Shown here: piece by piece, positions 24,968-36,123 of the stretch
Layout of the letters: every line of letters begins with the position of its first letter
How positions within the stretch are numbered: the stretch's first letter is position 1
Source of the DNA: Hymenobacter citatus
Lineage (GTDB): Bacteria > Bacteroidota > Bacteroidia > Cytophagales > Hymenobacteraceae
NCBI RefSeq assembly: GCF_014333615.1
Contig: NZ_JACSCY010000005.1
Span: 248,001 to 312,000, forward strand
Length of the DNA: 64,000 nucleotides
Direction: 5' to 3'
Translations under genes and position numbers: made by a program
Notes under the pieces: generated by a model
Databases searched by the model: none
Told to the model about the DNA's origin: nothing
Seen by the model: only the letters and a program-made list of their open reading frames with translations

Positions 24968-26275
24968 ATGAACATCCTATCCCTGTTAGCGGCAGCCCTG
25001 GTGCTGCTCACGCCGGGCCTGGCTGCCCAGTCGTTGCCCGCTGCCCCCGCACCTGCCGGTGCGGGCGCTTCCCTCCTTACCCTGGCCGAATGCCGGGCGC
25101 TGGCCCTGCGCCAAAACCAGCGCCTGACCGTGGCCGCCCGCCGGCAACAAGCCGCCGAAGCGGCCCAGGCGGCCGCTAAAACCGGCCGGCTGCCCAAGCT
25201 CGATGCCAGCAGCACCGGCTACTACGTACGCGGGTTGCGCGGCACGCCCCTCGAAGCGCAGGGCGTGGCAACCGGCGTGGGCATGAGCCAACCTATTTAT
25301 TCCGGTGGGCGCATCCGCTCCCAGATTGCCCTGGCCGGCTTGCAGGCCGAGGTCAGCGGCGAAGATGTGCGGGCCGCCCGCCAGCAGCTGGTAGCCGAAA
25401 CCGACCAAACGTACTGGCAGGCCATAGCCCTGCGCGAGCAGGTAGGACTGGCCGAACGCAACCGGCTCCAGCTGCAAGCCCTGGTGCGCGACCTGGACCA
25501 CAAGTACCAGGCCGGCTTGGTCTACAAGGCCGACCTGCTGCGGGCCCAGGTGCAGCTGCGCGACGCCGACGTGCAGCTACTACGCGCCCGCGACGAGCAG
25601 CAGCTAAGCCAGCAGGTGCTGCGGCAGCTCATCGGCTGGCCGGCCGGCGACTCCCTGCGCCTGGCCGACACTCTGGAAGGCGAGTTTTTGCCGGTGGCGG
25701 CGGCCGACTACCAGGCGCGGGCCCAGGTCCAACGCCCCGACCTGCGCCAACTTGCCCTGAATACCCGCGCCGACTCGCTGCTGATTGCTCTGGCGCGCAG
25801 CGCCCGGCGGCCGCAGGTGAATGCCAGCGCCAACGCCCTGCTGCTTGTGCAGCGGCCCAACGTCTTCTTACCCGACCGTACTCTTACGCCAGCCTACGCC
25901 TTGGTGAGTGTGAACCTGCCACTTGTACACTGGAAAGAGCACCGCTTGCTCGAAGCCCAGCGCCGCTATCAGGCCCAGGCCAACGCGGCCCAGCTGACGG
26001 AGGCCCGCCAGCAGGTGCAGCTCGAAATCAGCCGCGACTTGCTGCGCCTCAACCAGGCGGTCCGCCGCATCGAGCTGCAACGCCTCACGGTGGCCCAAGC
26101 CGCGGAAAACCTGCGCCTTAACGACAACCGCTTCCGGGCTGGCCTGCTCTCCCTTGTAGACCTGCTGCAAGCTCAAACAGTAAGCCAGCAAGCTGCCGCC
26201 GCCCTGGTCGAGGCCCAGGCCGAATACCGCATGGCTGAAGCGGCGCTGGCCCGCGCCACCGGCGAGCAGGACTGA
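24968..26275 (+). CDS. TolC-family outer membrane efflux channel
   Basis: A 435-residue outer membrane factor, 13 bases after the pump gene. The signal peptide ends near LAAQS (residue ~22). Two OEP repeats are visible, each with long amphipathic coils: LAECRALALRQNQRLTVAAR to ~215, and RADSLLIALARSARRPQVNA to the end, including FRAGLLSLVDLLQAQ, the typical second-repeat equatorial motif. It forms the trimeric outer-membrane duct of the tripartite pump. A stable hairpin directly after the stop closes the operon. Confidence 0.95.
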   Translation: MNILSLLAAALVLLTPGLAAQSLPAAPAPAGAGASLLTLAECRALALRQNQRLTVAARRQQAAEAAQAAAKTGRLPKLDASSTGYYVRGLRGTPLEAQGVATGVGMSQPIYSGGRIRSQIALAGLQAEVSGEDVRAARQQLVAETDQTYWQAIALREQVGLAERNRLQLQALVRDLDHKYQAGLVYKADLLRAQVQLRDADVQLLRARDEQQLSQQVLRQLIGWPAGDSLRLADTLEGEFLPVAAADYQARAQVQRPDLRQLALNTRADSLLIALARSARRPQVNASANALLLVQRPNVFLPDRTLTPAYALVSVNLPLVHWKEHRLLEAQRRYQAQANAAQLTEARQQVQLEISRDLLRLNQAVRRIELQRLTVAQAAENLRLNDNRFRAGLLSLVDLLQAQTVSQQAAAALVEAQAEYRMAEAALARATGEQD

Positions 26276-26284
26276 TTTTTTCTG

Positions 26285-26326
26285 GCCAGCAGCGCCCGGT
26301 AGTGCAGCCTACCCAGCGCTGCTGGC
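26285..26326 (+). terminator. Hairpin terminator of the RND operon
   Basis: GCCAGCAGCGC (26285-26295) and GCGCTGCTGGC (26316-26326) form a perfect 11-base-pair stem with a 20-base loop, ten bases after the stop of the TolC-type gene. A T-rich stretch (CTTTTCTTTG) follows a little later. Confidence 0.6.
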
Positions 26327-26375
26327 TTACGCAACGCTTTTCTTTGAATCTGTAGTTATCCACTTGCTTTTTGCC

Positions 26376-26636
26376 ATGCGTACCCAGCCCATTCAAGACG
26401 TATTGTTCGAGCTGCTATGCCGGGATTTTTGGGCCAGTGCCCCCGGTCCACCTCTGCAAATTACCTTTGCCGAGTTAGGTATGAACTCCGTGGACCTGCA
26501 CCTGCTGCAATTTGAGTTGCAGATGATCTACGGCATTGCCATCACCAACGCCGACGGGGTGGAGCTAACCGACTCGGTAGCTCACCTGCTGGCTTTGATC
26601 CAAGACCGATTGGCCGGAGTGCCGGTGCATGGCTGA
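26376..26636 (+). CDS. Orphan acyl-carrier-protein-like protein
   Basis: An 86-residue acidic helical protein starting at the ATG at 26376 (an upstream TTG at 26364 is possible). The centre, ELGMNSVDLHLLQFELQMIY, resembles the phosphopantetheine-attachment region of carrier proteins (usually GxDSLxxVELxxxLEExFG). Ser38 would be the modified residue, with Asn in place of the usual Asp before it. The third-helix region DSVAHLLALIQDRL also fits. No fatty-acid, polyketide or peptide synthase gene is nearby; the neighbours are an efflux operon and a convergent sensor kinase. It may serve an enzyme elsewhere or be a relic. Confidence 0.65.
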   Translation: MRTQPIQDVLFELLCRDFWASAPGPPLQITFAELGMNSVDLHLLQFELQMIYGIAITNADGVELTDSVAHLLALIQDRLAGVPVHG

Positions 26637-26761
26637 CCTTGCAATACACTCGTGTGTCTTGTCTTATACTAGGTTGACCGGCTTTTCATCCAGTCCTAAT
26701 TCGCCGCAATCGGAAGCTTCTCTTGCGCTTGCTACGGGTCAGTTCACAGGTCCTCCGTCCT

Positions 26762-29146
26762 TCATTCGCCTTCAGCTTCGCCCCCACCCAGCCAGAGCCG
26801 GAAGGTAGCCCCCTGGCCTTCCTGGCTTTCCACCTCGATGCGCCCGCCGGCAGCCTGCACAATGCGGTGCACTAAGTACAGGCCCACGCCGGAGCCGGCC
26901 GTGTGCCCGTGCAGGCGGCGAAACAGGTGAAACAGCTCGGCGCCGTACTTCTCGGCATCGAAGCCCAACCCATTGTCTTGCACCACCAGTACTGCCTGGT
27001 CGTCACTCCGGCGCATTTCGATATGGATGCGGGCCGGGCGGTCTGGGTGGGCATACTTCAGGGCATTGCTCACCAAGTTTAGTAGCACCGTGCGCAGGTT
27101 GGCGCGGGGGAAGGCCAAGGTAGGGCAAGCGGTAAAGTTCGTGGTAACGTGGGCCCGGGCGGCGTGGGCCTGCGGCTCCAGGGTGCGCAGCACTTCCGCC
27201 GTCAGCTCGGCCAGCGGCACGGGTTCGGCTGGTCCGGCACTGGCCTGCTGCGCCTGGCCCAAGGCAGCCAGATCGTCGATGGTGAGGCTAAGCTGTTGCA
27301 GCGCCTGCCGGATCAGGGGCAGCAGCACCAGCTCCTCCGCCGAATCGATGATTTGGACGCTGCGCAGCAGTTCGTCGAGCAGGCCGCCCAGGTTGTGCAC
27401 GGGCTGCTTCAGGTCGTGCGAGGCCGCGTACACAAAGTTGTCCAGGTCCAGGTTGGTGCGCACCAGCTGCTGGTTGGCCGTCCGCAGCTCCTGGTTTAGG
27501 GCCTGCGCTTCGTCGCGGGCCAGGCGCAGCTCGGCGGTGAGCTGCTGCCGTGCGTGCTCAACGGTTTGCTGCTCGTGCACATCGAGCACCACGCCCACCA
27601 TACCGGCAAAGTGGCCCTGGGCATCGAAGCGCGGGGTGGCCGCGTCGATGGCCCAGCGGTAGTGCCCGTTGGGGCGCCGCAGCCGGTATATCACCCGAAA
27701 GTCGCTCTGGCGGGCGTTGGCATCCCGAAATGCGGTTTCGGTGGCGGCGGCGTCCTCGGGGTGCACAGCATTGAGCCAGCCAAAGCCCAGGGCCTCGCGC
27801 TCGGTCTGGCCGGTGTAGTCATACCAGGGCCGGTTGAGGTAGGTACACGAGCCGGTAGGATCGGTGACCCATAAAATGGCCGGCACGTGGTCGGCCATGT
27901 TGCGGAAGTACTGCTCGCTTTCGAGCAAGGTTTGTTGCAGGTGTTTGAGCTCGTGGATGTCGCTGGCGGCGCCTACCCACTGCACCACCTGCCCCTCGGC
28001 ATCGCGCACGGGCACGGCCCGGTCTAAGTGCCAGCGGTAGGTGCCGGTGGCCGCCTCGCGCAGGCGCAGCTCGGCCTGGAAGGGCTGGCCCCGGTGTACC
28101 GCCGTTTGCCAAGCGTCCAGCGTGGGCTGCCTATCGTCGGGGTGCACTGCCTGCAACCAGCCGCCCCCACCGTCGGCGCTCGGGTGGCCAAACTGCTCCC
28201 AGTGCGGACTTAAGTAAGTGGTGTGGCCTTGGGCATCGGCTTCCCACACCACCAAGGGCGTGGTTTCGGTTAGGTGCCGGAAGCGGGCCTCGCTTTGCTG
28301 GGCCTGCTGGCGGGCCCGCACCTGCTCACTAACGTCGGTTGCAAAAAACACCAGCCCGTCTACCTCGCCTTGTGTATTGCGGCGGGCTTGGCAGGTGAAG
28401 GAGCCGTAAATGACTTCCGGCGCCGCGTCGTCGTAGCGCGCCAGGTTCAGCGGCATTTCCTGGGCCGAATAAGGCTCTCCCGTGCGGTAGACCTGCGCCA
28501 GAATGGCGGGCATGGGCGAGTCGGCCACTTCCGGCAGTGCTTCGAGCAAGGGGCGGCCCAGTAGCACCCGGCCAGGAAACACGCGCTGGTAGGCCGGATT
28601 CACGAGTTCGTACACCCACGTGGGGCCATCCAGTACGGCAATGGGCACGGGCGCTTCCTCGTAGAGCTGGTGCAGCAATTGGCGCTGGCGCTCGGCCGCC
28701 TGCCGGCTCAGCACCTGCTCTGTCACATCATAAGCGAAGACCAACACCCCGGTGAGCTGACCGGCTTCGCGGTAGGCGTTGTAGGTGAAGTTGAAGAATA
28801 GCGGCCGGGGCGGCTGGCCATTGTGCAGGTTGACGACCAGAGGCACCTCTAGGCTGGTACACGGCTGGCCGGTGCGGTACACCCGATCAAGCAGCGCCAC
28901 AAAACCGTTGGCCGCGGCTTCGGGCAGCACCTGGGCCGCGGGCTGGCCGTGCAGGTCGCGGCCCGGAAACAGCGCTTGACAGGCTGGATTATAGTACGTA
29001 ACGTGGTGCGCTGGCCCGCGGAGCAGGCAGATGGCGGCCGGGGTCTGCTCAAACATAGTCTGTAAGGCAGCGGCCGGAATTGCCGGGAATGAATCAGGAG
29101 GCAAAAAATCGGACACGGCGATACAACGACAGGTTAGGCACATCAA
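26762..29146 (-). CDS. Multi-PAS sensor histidine kinase
   Basis: A soluble kinase of up to 794 residues; no transmembrane segment is seen, so it senses in the cytoplasm. Four PAS domains lie at roughly 28-145, 150-275, 285-400 and 410-525 (for example FEQTPAAICLLRGPAHHVTY and WVGAASDIHELKHLQQ), then a coiled stretch (HARQQLTAELRLARDEAQAL), a HisKA-type dimerisation domain with FVYAASHDLKQPVHNLGGLL (His577), and HATPase_c with NLVSNALKYAHPDRPARIHI, DNGLGFD and GSGVGLYLVHRIVQAAGG. It phosphorylates a response regulator that is not encoded in the window. The start is uncertain: ATG at 29146 or a GTG at 29116. PAS ligands cannot be predicted. Confidence 0.92.
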   Translation of the reverse strand: MMCLTCRCIAVSDFLPPDSFPAIPAAALQTMFEQTPAAICLLRGPAHHVTYYNPACQALFPGRDLHGQPAAQVLPEAAANGFVALLDRVYRTGQPCTSLEVPLVVNLHNGQPPRPLFFNFTYNAYREAGQLTGVLVFAYDVTEQVLSRQAAERQRQLLHQLYEEAPVPIAVLDGPTWVYELVNPAYQRVFPGRVLLGRPLLEALPEVADSPMPAILAQVYRTGEPYSAQEMPLNLARYDDAAPEVIYGSFTCQARRNTQGEVDGLVFFATDVSEQVRARQQAQQSEARFRHLTETTPLVVWEADAQGHTTYLSPHWEQFGHPSADGGGGWLQAVHPDDRQPTLDAWQTAVHRGQPFQAELRLREAATGTYRWHLDRAVPVRDAEGQVVQWVGAASDIHELKHLQQTLLESEQYFRNMADHVPAILWVTDPTGSCTYLNRPWYDYTGQTEREALGFGWLNAVHPEDAAATETAFRDANARQSDFRVIYRLRRPNGHYRWAIDAATPRFDAQGHFAGMVGVVLDVHEQQTVEHARQQLTAELRLARDEAQALNQELRTANQQLVRTNLDLDNFVYAASHDLKQPVHNLGGLLDELLRSVQIIDSAEELVLLPLIRQALQQLSLTIDDLAALGQAQQASAGPAEPVPLAELTAEVLRTLEPQAHAARAHVTTNFTACPTLAFPRANLRTVLLNLVSNALKYAHPDRPARIHIEMRRSDDQAVLVVQDNGLGFDAEKYGAELFHLFRRLHGHTAGSGVGLYLVHRIVQAAGGRIEVESQEGQGATFRLWLGGGEAEGE

Positions 29147-29614
29147 GATACGAAGTGATATCGCAACGAGAGAGATGCTCAGGCGCGGGCGCTGCTGTAG
29201 GATTTTGCCGATTTACTCGCTCAGTCACGCGCTATTGTTGCTCGCTACCTGTCCGCTGAACACATTGCCCGCCGTGGTCTTGATGGTGTAGGCTGCCTCC
29301 TGGCCGTAATTGCGCTCCAACTGCGCGAAGTCCTGAAAGCCCAGGTAGGTATTCCCCCTTATTGCTCTGGAACGTGGTTATTAAGCCTCTTAAGGTAGCC
29401 TCCTGTGGAGGTGGAGCGTGGGCGCGGAGGGCTTCGTCGGGTCTTCAATCTCGAGCAGAACGCTAGCACTGGAAAATCTCCGTGTAGTTGCAGCTCAGAA
29501 ACTTACTCACACGGGGAAGGGTGGTATTCACCTTTCTCAAACAGGCACTTCTTGTTTAATCTCCGCTACCACACGGCCGCATAGCAGCCACACTGCGTCA
29601 ATTTTGCTTACCCT
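29147..29614. other. Gene-free region with degraded mobile-element remains
   Basis: About 470 bases between the sensor kinase and the BNR_4-GH16 gene. The only recognisable content is the coupling-protein fragment at 29225-29375. The remainder (29376-29614) has no protein pattern or strong hairpin that I can see. It probably contains the kinase promoter on the minus strand just above 29147. Confidence 0.5.
29225..29375 (-). pseudogene. Fragment of a conjugative coupling protein (TraG/VirD4-like)
   Basis: On the minus strand, 29225-29354 encodes NTYLGFQDFAQLERNYGQEA then AYTIKTTAGNVFSGQVASNN and a stop. This resembles the conserved region of Bacteroidota T4SS coupling ATPases where SNK, a LGxQDxxQL motif, a YG pair and GNxxSGQV occur in order. 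The SNK triplet is found just upstream (29358-29366) but one base out of frame, so the gene is frameshifted as well as truncated. Walker motifs are absent. It is best read as a decayed piece of a former integrative conjugative element. Confidence 0.5.
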
Positions 29615-31765
29615 CTACCGCTGATAAACGCGCACATAATCTACCTCGTAGCGGCTGGGTAGGGCAGTGCCTTCCAGCGGGCCGCCGTTGTCGCCGCCCA
29701 GGGCTAGGTTGAGTAGGATGTAGTGCGGCTGCATCATGGGGTTGCGGCCGGTGCCGTCTTGGTTCACGGTGGCCGTGAGGGGCGTTTCGTTGAGCAGCAA
29801 GTCGTCTACGTAGAGGCGGATGGCGGTGGCATCCCAGTCCATGCGCCAGATGTGAAATTTCTGGGCCCAGTCGGGGTCGGCGAAGGAGCTGACCGACTTG
29901 GTTTCGCTGTGCCACTTGGCGGTGTAGCGCTTGTCGGTACCGGAGGCGACGTTGGCCATAATCTTCCCTTTGTAATACTCCATGATGTCGATTTCGCCGT
30001 TGGCGGGCCACTCGCCGGCCACGCCTAGCGTCCAGAACGCGGGCCACAGACCGGAGCGGGCATCAATACGGCCCCGCATCTCGAAGCGGCCGTACTGCCA
30101 CTGATGCCGGCCCTGGGTGTTTAGACTAGCCGAGGTGTAGTCGATGGTCGTGCGGCTGGTTTTCCAGTCGGTGCTACCAGGCTCGTAGGTAGGGTTGGGC
30201 CGATTCTCCTGGCGCGCTTCAATAACGAGCATCCCGTTTTCCACGCGGGCGTTGTCGGACTGATACCATTGCAGCTCGTGGTTGCGCACAAAGCCGTTTT
30301 CAAACTGCCAGTTCTGCGGATTAGGGCGGCCGGGTTGGTCGAACTCATCGGCCCACACCAGCCGCCAGCCGTCTTGCGTAGCTGCCGGGGTAGGCGCCGC
30401 GGTACCTAACGACCACGACGTGGTAGCTGGCTGCGCAGAAGTTTCTCCCGGCGCCCACTCCTGTATATAGACTGGCTGCGGGGGTAGGTTTTCCAGGGTT
30501 TCGCCGTCGCCCTGGCCGGTGCGCTGCACGAAGAGATGCAGCACGTGGCGGCGCTGCCACAGCTCGGTGTCGTAGCTGGGCTCCCAGTTGCCCACGCTGG
30601 TGGTGGTCAGGTCTGTCACGGCCCACTGATTTTGCGTGAGGTCGGGGCAGGCGGCCACGGAGGCGCGATCTTGGCGCTCCACGTCGCGGAACACAAGGTA
30701 GGCAGCCGTGCGGCCCTTGCGGGTTTCGACCAGCAGCTGCGGCCGCGAAATCGGAATCTTCTTGGTCCCTACCCCGCTCAGGCTGAAGGGCATAGTGCGC
30801 TGGCTGATCTGCTGGGTTTTCCAGGTGTTACCATTTATATAAATTAACTGATACTGCGGCACTTGCGTATCCTGTGGCCGCCAGTAGGTAGCTATATAGG
30901 GCGTGCCGGCCGCGTCGGTGGTGATGGTGGTTTGGTTGATCAGCTCGCTGTTTTGCGGGATGCGGGCCGCATACTCGGCCGTGGCCTGGGTGATGGGTAG
31001 GCGGTAGGCTTCGCCGGTGCTTTTTTGCCAGGTTTTGCCGCCGTCGAGTGAGCGGGCGTAGGCCATATCGTGGTTGCTGGCCACATTGGGGCTTTCCCGC
31101 CACACCCACGACAGATGGATGGTGCCTTTCGGGTCGATGCAGGCCTGCCAGTAGGCATTCCGCTGGCCTTCCCCATCAATCAACACATCATGCAGGCGGC
31201 GCCACTGCTGGGTTTTAGCGGCGTAGTAGTTCAGGGCCAGATTGCCGTTGCCGGAGCTGCCGTCGCGGTACAGAAACAGCAAGTCGCCGGAGGGGAAGTG
31301 GTGAAACTCGGGGTAGGTCACGTTCTTTTCCCGGTCGCCGGTCATGGGCAGCAACTCGCTCATCTCTAACGAGCCGGGGGCTTTGCTACGACAGTAGTGC
31401 AGGGGGTTACCGTGGTGGTCGAAGGAGCAATGCAGGTAGCCGCGCCCATCCACCATGATGCTGATAATATTATGGGCGTCCTGCACCTTGCCCTGGTACT
31501 GGGTGCGCTGCACCTGCCATGGACCGCGGGGTAGGCGGCGCTTGGCCAGCACCACGTAGCCCAGGGAGTCGTAGTAGGCGGTGTACTGTTCCTTGCCGTG
31601 CGTCACCACGGAGTTCTTGCGGAACACGGCCCCGTTCACGTTGTTTTTGGCCCAGCCCAGCCCTATGGGTGTTTGGGCGGGGGCTGGCGTAGCAAATAAA
31701 GCAGTGCCGCCCAGCAGCAAGCAAACAAAAACCCGAAGAATTAGCACTAGAGAGAATAATTTCAA
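29615..31765 (-). CDS. Two-domain enzyme: BNR_4 beta-propeller fused to GH16
   Basis: A 716-residue secreted protein (signal peptide to about APAQT, residue 32). Residues ~35-450 form a BNR_4 propeller with NSVVTHGKEQYTAYYD, AHNIISIMVDGRGYLHCSFD then HHGNPLHYCRS, and SWVWRESPNVASNHDMAYAR. BNR_4-type propellers include ulvan lyases (PL24/PL25) and relatives of the rhamnosidase/lyase families GH145 and PL27, as I recall. After a Pro/Thr/Ala linker, residues ~475-716 are a GH16 domain with EIDIME (Glu591 nucleophile, Asp593, Glu596 acid/base), probably an endo-beta-galactanase or endo-beta-glucanase. Its ATG overlaps the stop of the upstream gene by four bases (ATGA), so the two are likely coupled. 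It is the last gene of the PUL. Confidence 0.85.
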   Translation of the reverse strand: MKLFSLVLILRVFVCLLLGGTALFATPAPAQTPIGLGWAKNNVNGAVFRKNSVVTHGKEQYTAYYDSLGYVVLAKRRLPRGPWQVQRTQYQGKVQDAHNIISIMVDGRGYLHCSFDHHGNPLHYCRSKAPGSLEMSELLPMTGDREKNVTYPEFHHFPSGDLLFLYRDGSSGNGNLALNYYAAKTQQWRRLHDVLIDGEGQRNAYWQACIDPKGTIHLSWVWRESPNVASNHDMAYARSLDGGKTWQKSTGEAYRLPITQATAEYAARIPQNSELINQTTITTDAAGTPYIATYWRPQDTQVPQYQLIYINGNTWKTQQISQRTMPFSLSGVGTKKIPISRPQLLVETRKGRTAAYLVFRDVERQDRASVAACPDLTQNQWAVTDLTTTSVGNWEPSYDTELWQRRHVLHLFVQRTGQGDGETLENLPPQPVYIQEWAPGETSAQPATTSWSLGTAAPTPAATQDGWRLVWADEFDQPGRPNPQNWQFENGFVRNHELQWYQSDNARVENGMLVIEARQENRPNPTYEPGSTDWKTSRTTIDYTSASLNTQGRHQWQYGRFEMRGRIDARSGLWPAFWTLGVAGEWPANGEIDIMEYYKGKIMANVASGTDKRYTAKWHSETKSVSSFADPDWAQKFHIWRMDWDATAIRLYVDDLLLNETPLTATVNQDGTGRNPMMQPHYILLNLALGGDNGGPLEGTALPSRYEVDYVRVYQR

Positions 31766-32394
31766 TGAGATGCCACACCTCGAATCCTAATGGTACCGGG
31801 TGGCGCCGGCGGCAACATTTCAATCTCCATCACAGCCGTTTGAATTTCAACCGATGTAGTGGTATTGGATGAGGTGGCATGCGTTATTTTGATGCTACTG
31901 ATGGCAGTGTTAGCAATCTGTAAGTTGGTTTCCGCCACCGGCATCCCATTCACTGAATAACTAATTGGGCCTGACAATAGCAGCTGCTGGCCAATGTCAA
32001 TCAGCTTTAAAATTCTTATTTCGACTTGCTTACTCCTTTTCAGCGTAATGTTAATAATGCCATTAGCCGTCAGGCTACGCCATTGAGCAGGAGCATCTGA
32101 GCCCTTGTAAATAATCACATCCTCAATGTCATCAGGATTTACATCCATCAACTGCCAGTTTATTATTGACGTCGAATTCAAAATAACCAGTGGCTTCGCA
32201 ATTGGGTACTTCGGCCGTTTAGCCAGTGCTACTGGCTTTTGCGTTGCTGTATCTGAGGAAGCAGTCTGCTGAATTATTGGAGCGGCTGGCTGCATAGCCG
32301 GAACACGCGGCGCAGCAGGTGTTCGTTGTGCCCATCCTGGTTGACCAGTGAGCAGACACATAAGCAGCAGAAACGTGAGTGGCAGATAGTGCAT
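31762..32394 (-). CDS. Secreted plug-like protein of unknown function
   Basis: A 210-residue exported protein; the ATG at 32394 opens a signal peptide (PLTFLLLMCLLTGQPGWAQ), and longer in-frame starts lack one. Residues ~65-120 read like the plug domain of a SusC receptor without its barrel: PLVILNSTSIINWQLMDVNP, then DDIEDVIIYKGSDAPAQWRS and ANGIINITLKRS, corresponding to the DIESIEVLKG...ANGVILITTK strands of SusC plugs. The C-terminal half is beta-rich (SSIKITHATSSNTTTSVEIQ) and unassigned. It overlaps the BNR_4-GH16 start by four bases. Function unknown; it might be a periplasmic or surface partner. Confidence 0.6.
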   Translation of the reverse strand: MHYLPLTFLLLMCLLTGQPGWAQRTPAAPRVPAMQPAAPIIQQTASSDTATQKPVALAKRPKYPIAKPLVILNSTSIINWQLMDVNPDDIEDVIIYKGSDAPAQWRSLTANGIINITLKRSKQVEIRILKLIDIGQQLLLSGPISYSVNGMPVAETNLQIANTAISSIKITHATSSNTTTSVEIQTAVMEIEMLPPAPPGTIRIRGVASH

Positions 32395-32483
32395 AACATT
32401 GTTTTTTAGACGAATACAGTAGATTATTCGTCTAAGAAAAGCATTTCTACCGAACAACATACGGCCGTTCTTGCGGCAGCGCC

Positions 32484-32593
32484 CGAAGTAGAGACACAAC
32501 ATTTTGTGTCTGGTCGTTGCTGAGGTTATTTAATCCAACGATAGGGCTATCAATCGTTCAAAGACTAGACAAAAATATTGTGTCTCTACTTCG
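32484..32593. repeat. Paired inverted repeat, family C, copy 2 (AT-rich variant)
   Basis: CGAAGTAGAGACACAA at 32484 is answered by TTGTGTCTCTACTTCG ending at 32593; the homology continues inward (TGTCTGGTCGTTG against CAAAGACTAGACA) with mismatches. It keeps the GTAGAGAC ends of family C but has an AT-rich inner part. It fills most of the junction between GH2 and the plug-like gene, ending four bases before the GH2 stop. Confidence 0.8.
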
Positions 32594-32597
32594 TACG

Positions 32598-35747
<3,150 letters not shown>

Positions 35748-35817
35748 TTAGATGAGGTAAGCGAGGCAATCAGCGGTGTGGTTGGTACCGCACAAGGCGC
35801 CTCAGAAATGCATACTA

Positions 35818-35825
35818 CAAACCTA
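35818..35825 (-). promoter_or_regulatory. Candidate -7 promoter element of the GH2 gene
   Basis: The minus strand reads TAGGTTTG, an exact match to TAnnTTTG, 74 bases before the GH2 start. No obvious -33 TTG lies at the right distance. It would let GH2 and the genes after it be transcribed apart from the rest of the PUL. Confidence 0.4.
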
Positions 35826-36005
35826 CGCCGTAGCCAGGGGCACCACCGGGGGCATTTTGGGAGAATGGCGGGGTGATATTCGTCGGACGGAGCGGCGGCT
35901 GGCTTTTAGACCCTGCTAGCAACCATAGGTAATCTATTGATTATCAAACTATTTTCTTACGCAGTAGATCTGCTTCTATTTAAGGAAACACGAATAAGGA
36001 AACAC

Positions 36006-36117
36006 GAAAAAGAACGTCATGCTGAGCTTGTCGAAGCATCTCGCGTGCTGACGACAGATAGTATCCCACATCAGCACGCGAGATGCTTCGACTCCGCTCA
36101 GCATGACGTTCTTTTTC
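36006..36117. repeat. Paired inverted repeat, family E, copy 2 (GTCATGCTGAGC type)
   Basis: Arms at 36006-36051 and 36071-36117 are inverted copies of about 46 bases differing only in a short patch (CTTGTCGA against CGGAGTCGA). The element begins seven bases after the GH51 stop in transcription order. The core resembles the family E copy at 17588-17687. Confidence 0.93.
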
Positions 36118-36123
36118 CGATTC

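Noticed and set aside
29418-29624. 68-codon plus-strand open frame before the BNR_4-GH16 gene end
   Set aside because: No domain pattern; it overlaps the end of the minus-strand gene and lies in decayed sequence.
32462-32593. Family C repeat as a simple rho-independent terminator of GH2
   Set aside because: It lies downstream of GH2, but the same ends occur at other sites including upstream of genes, and no T run follows; termination may still be a side effect.
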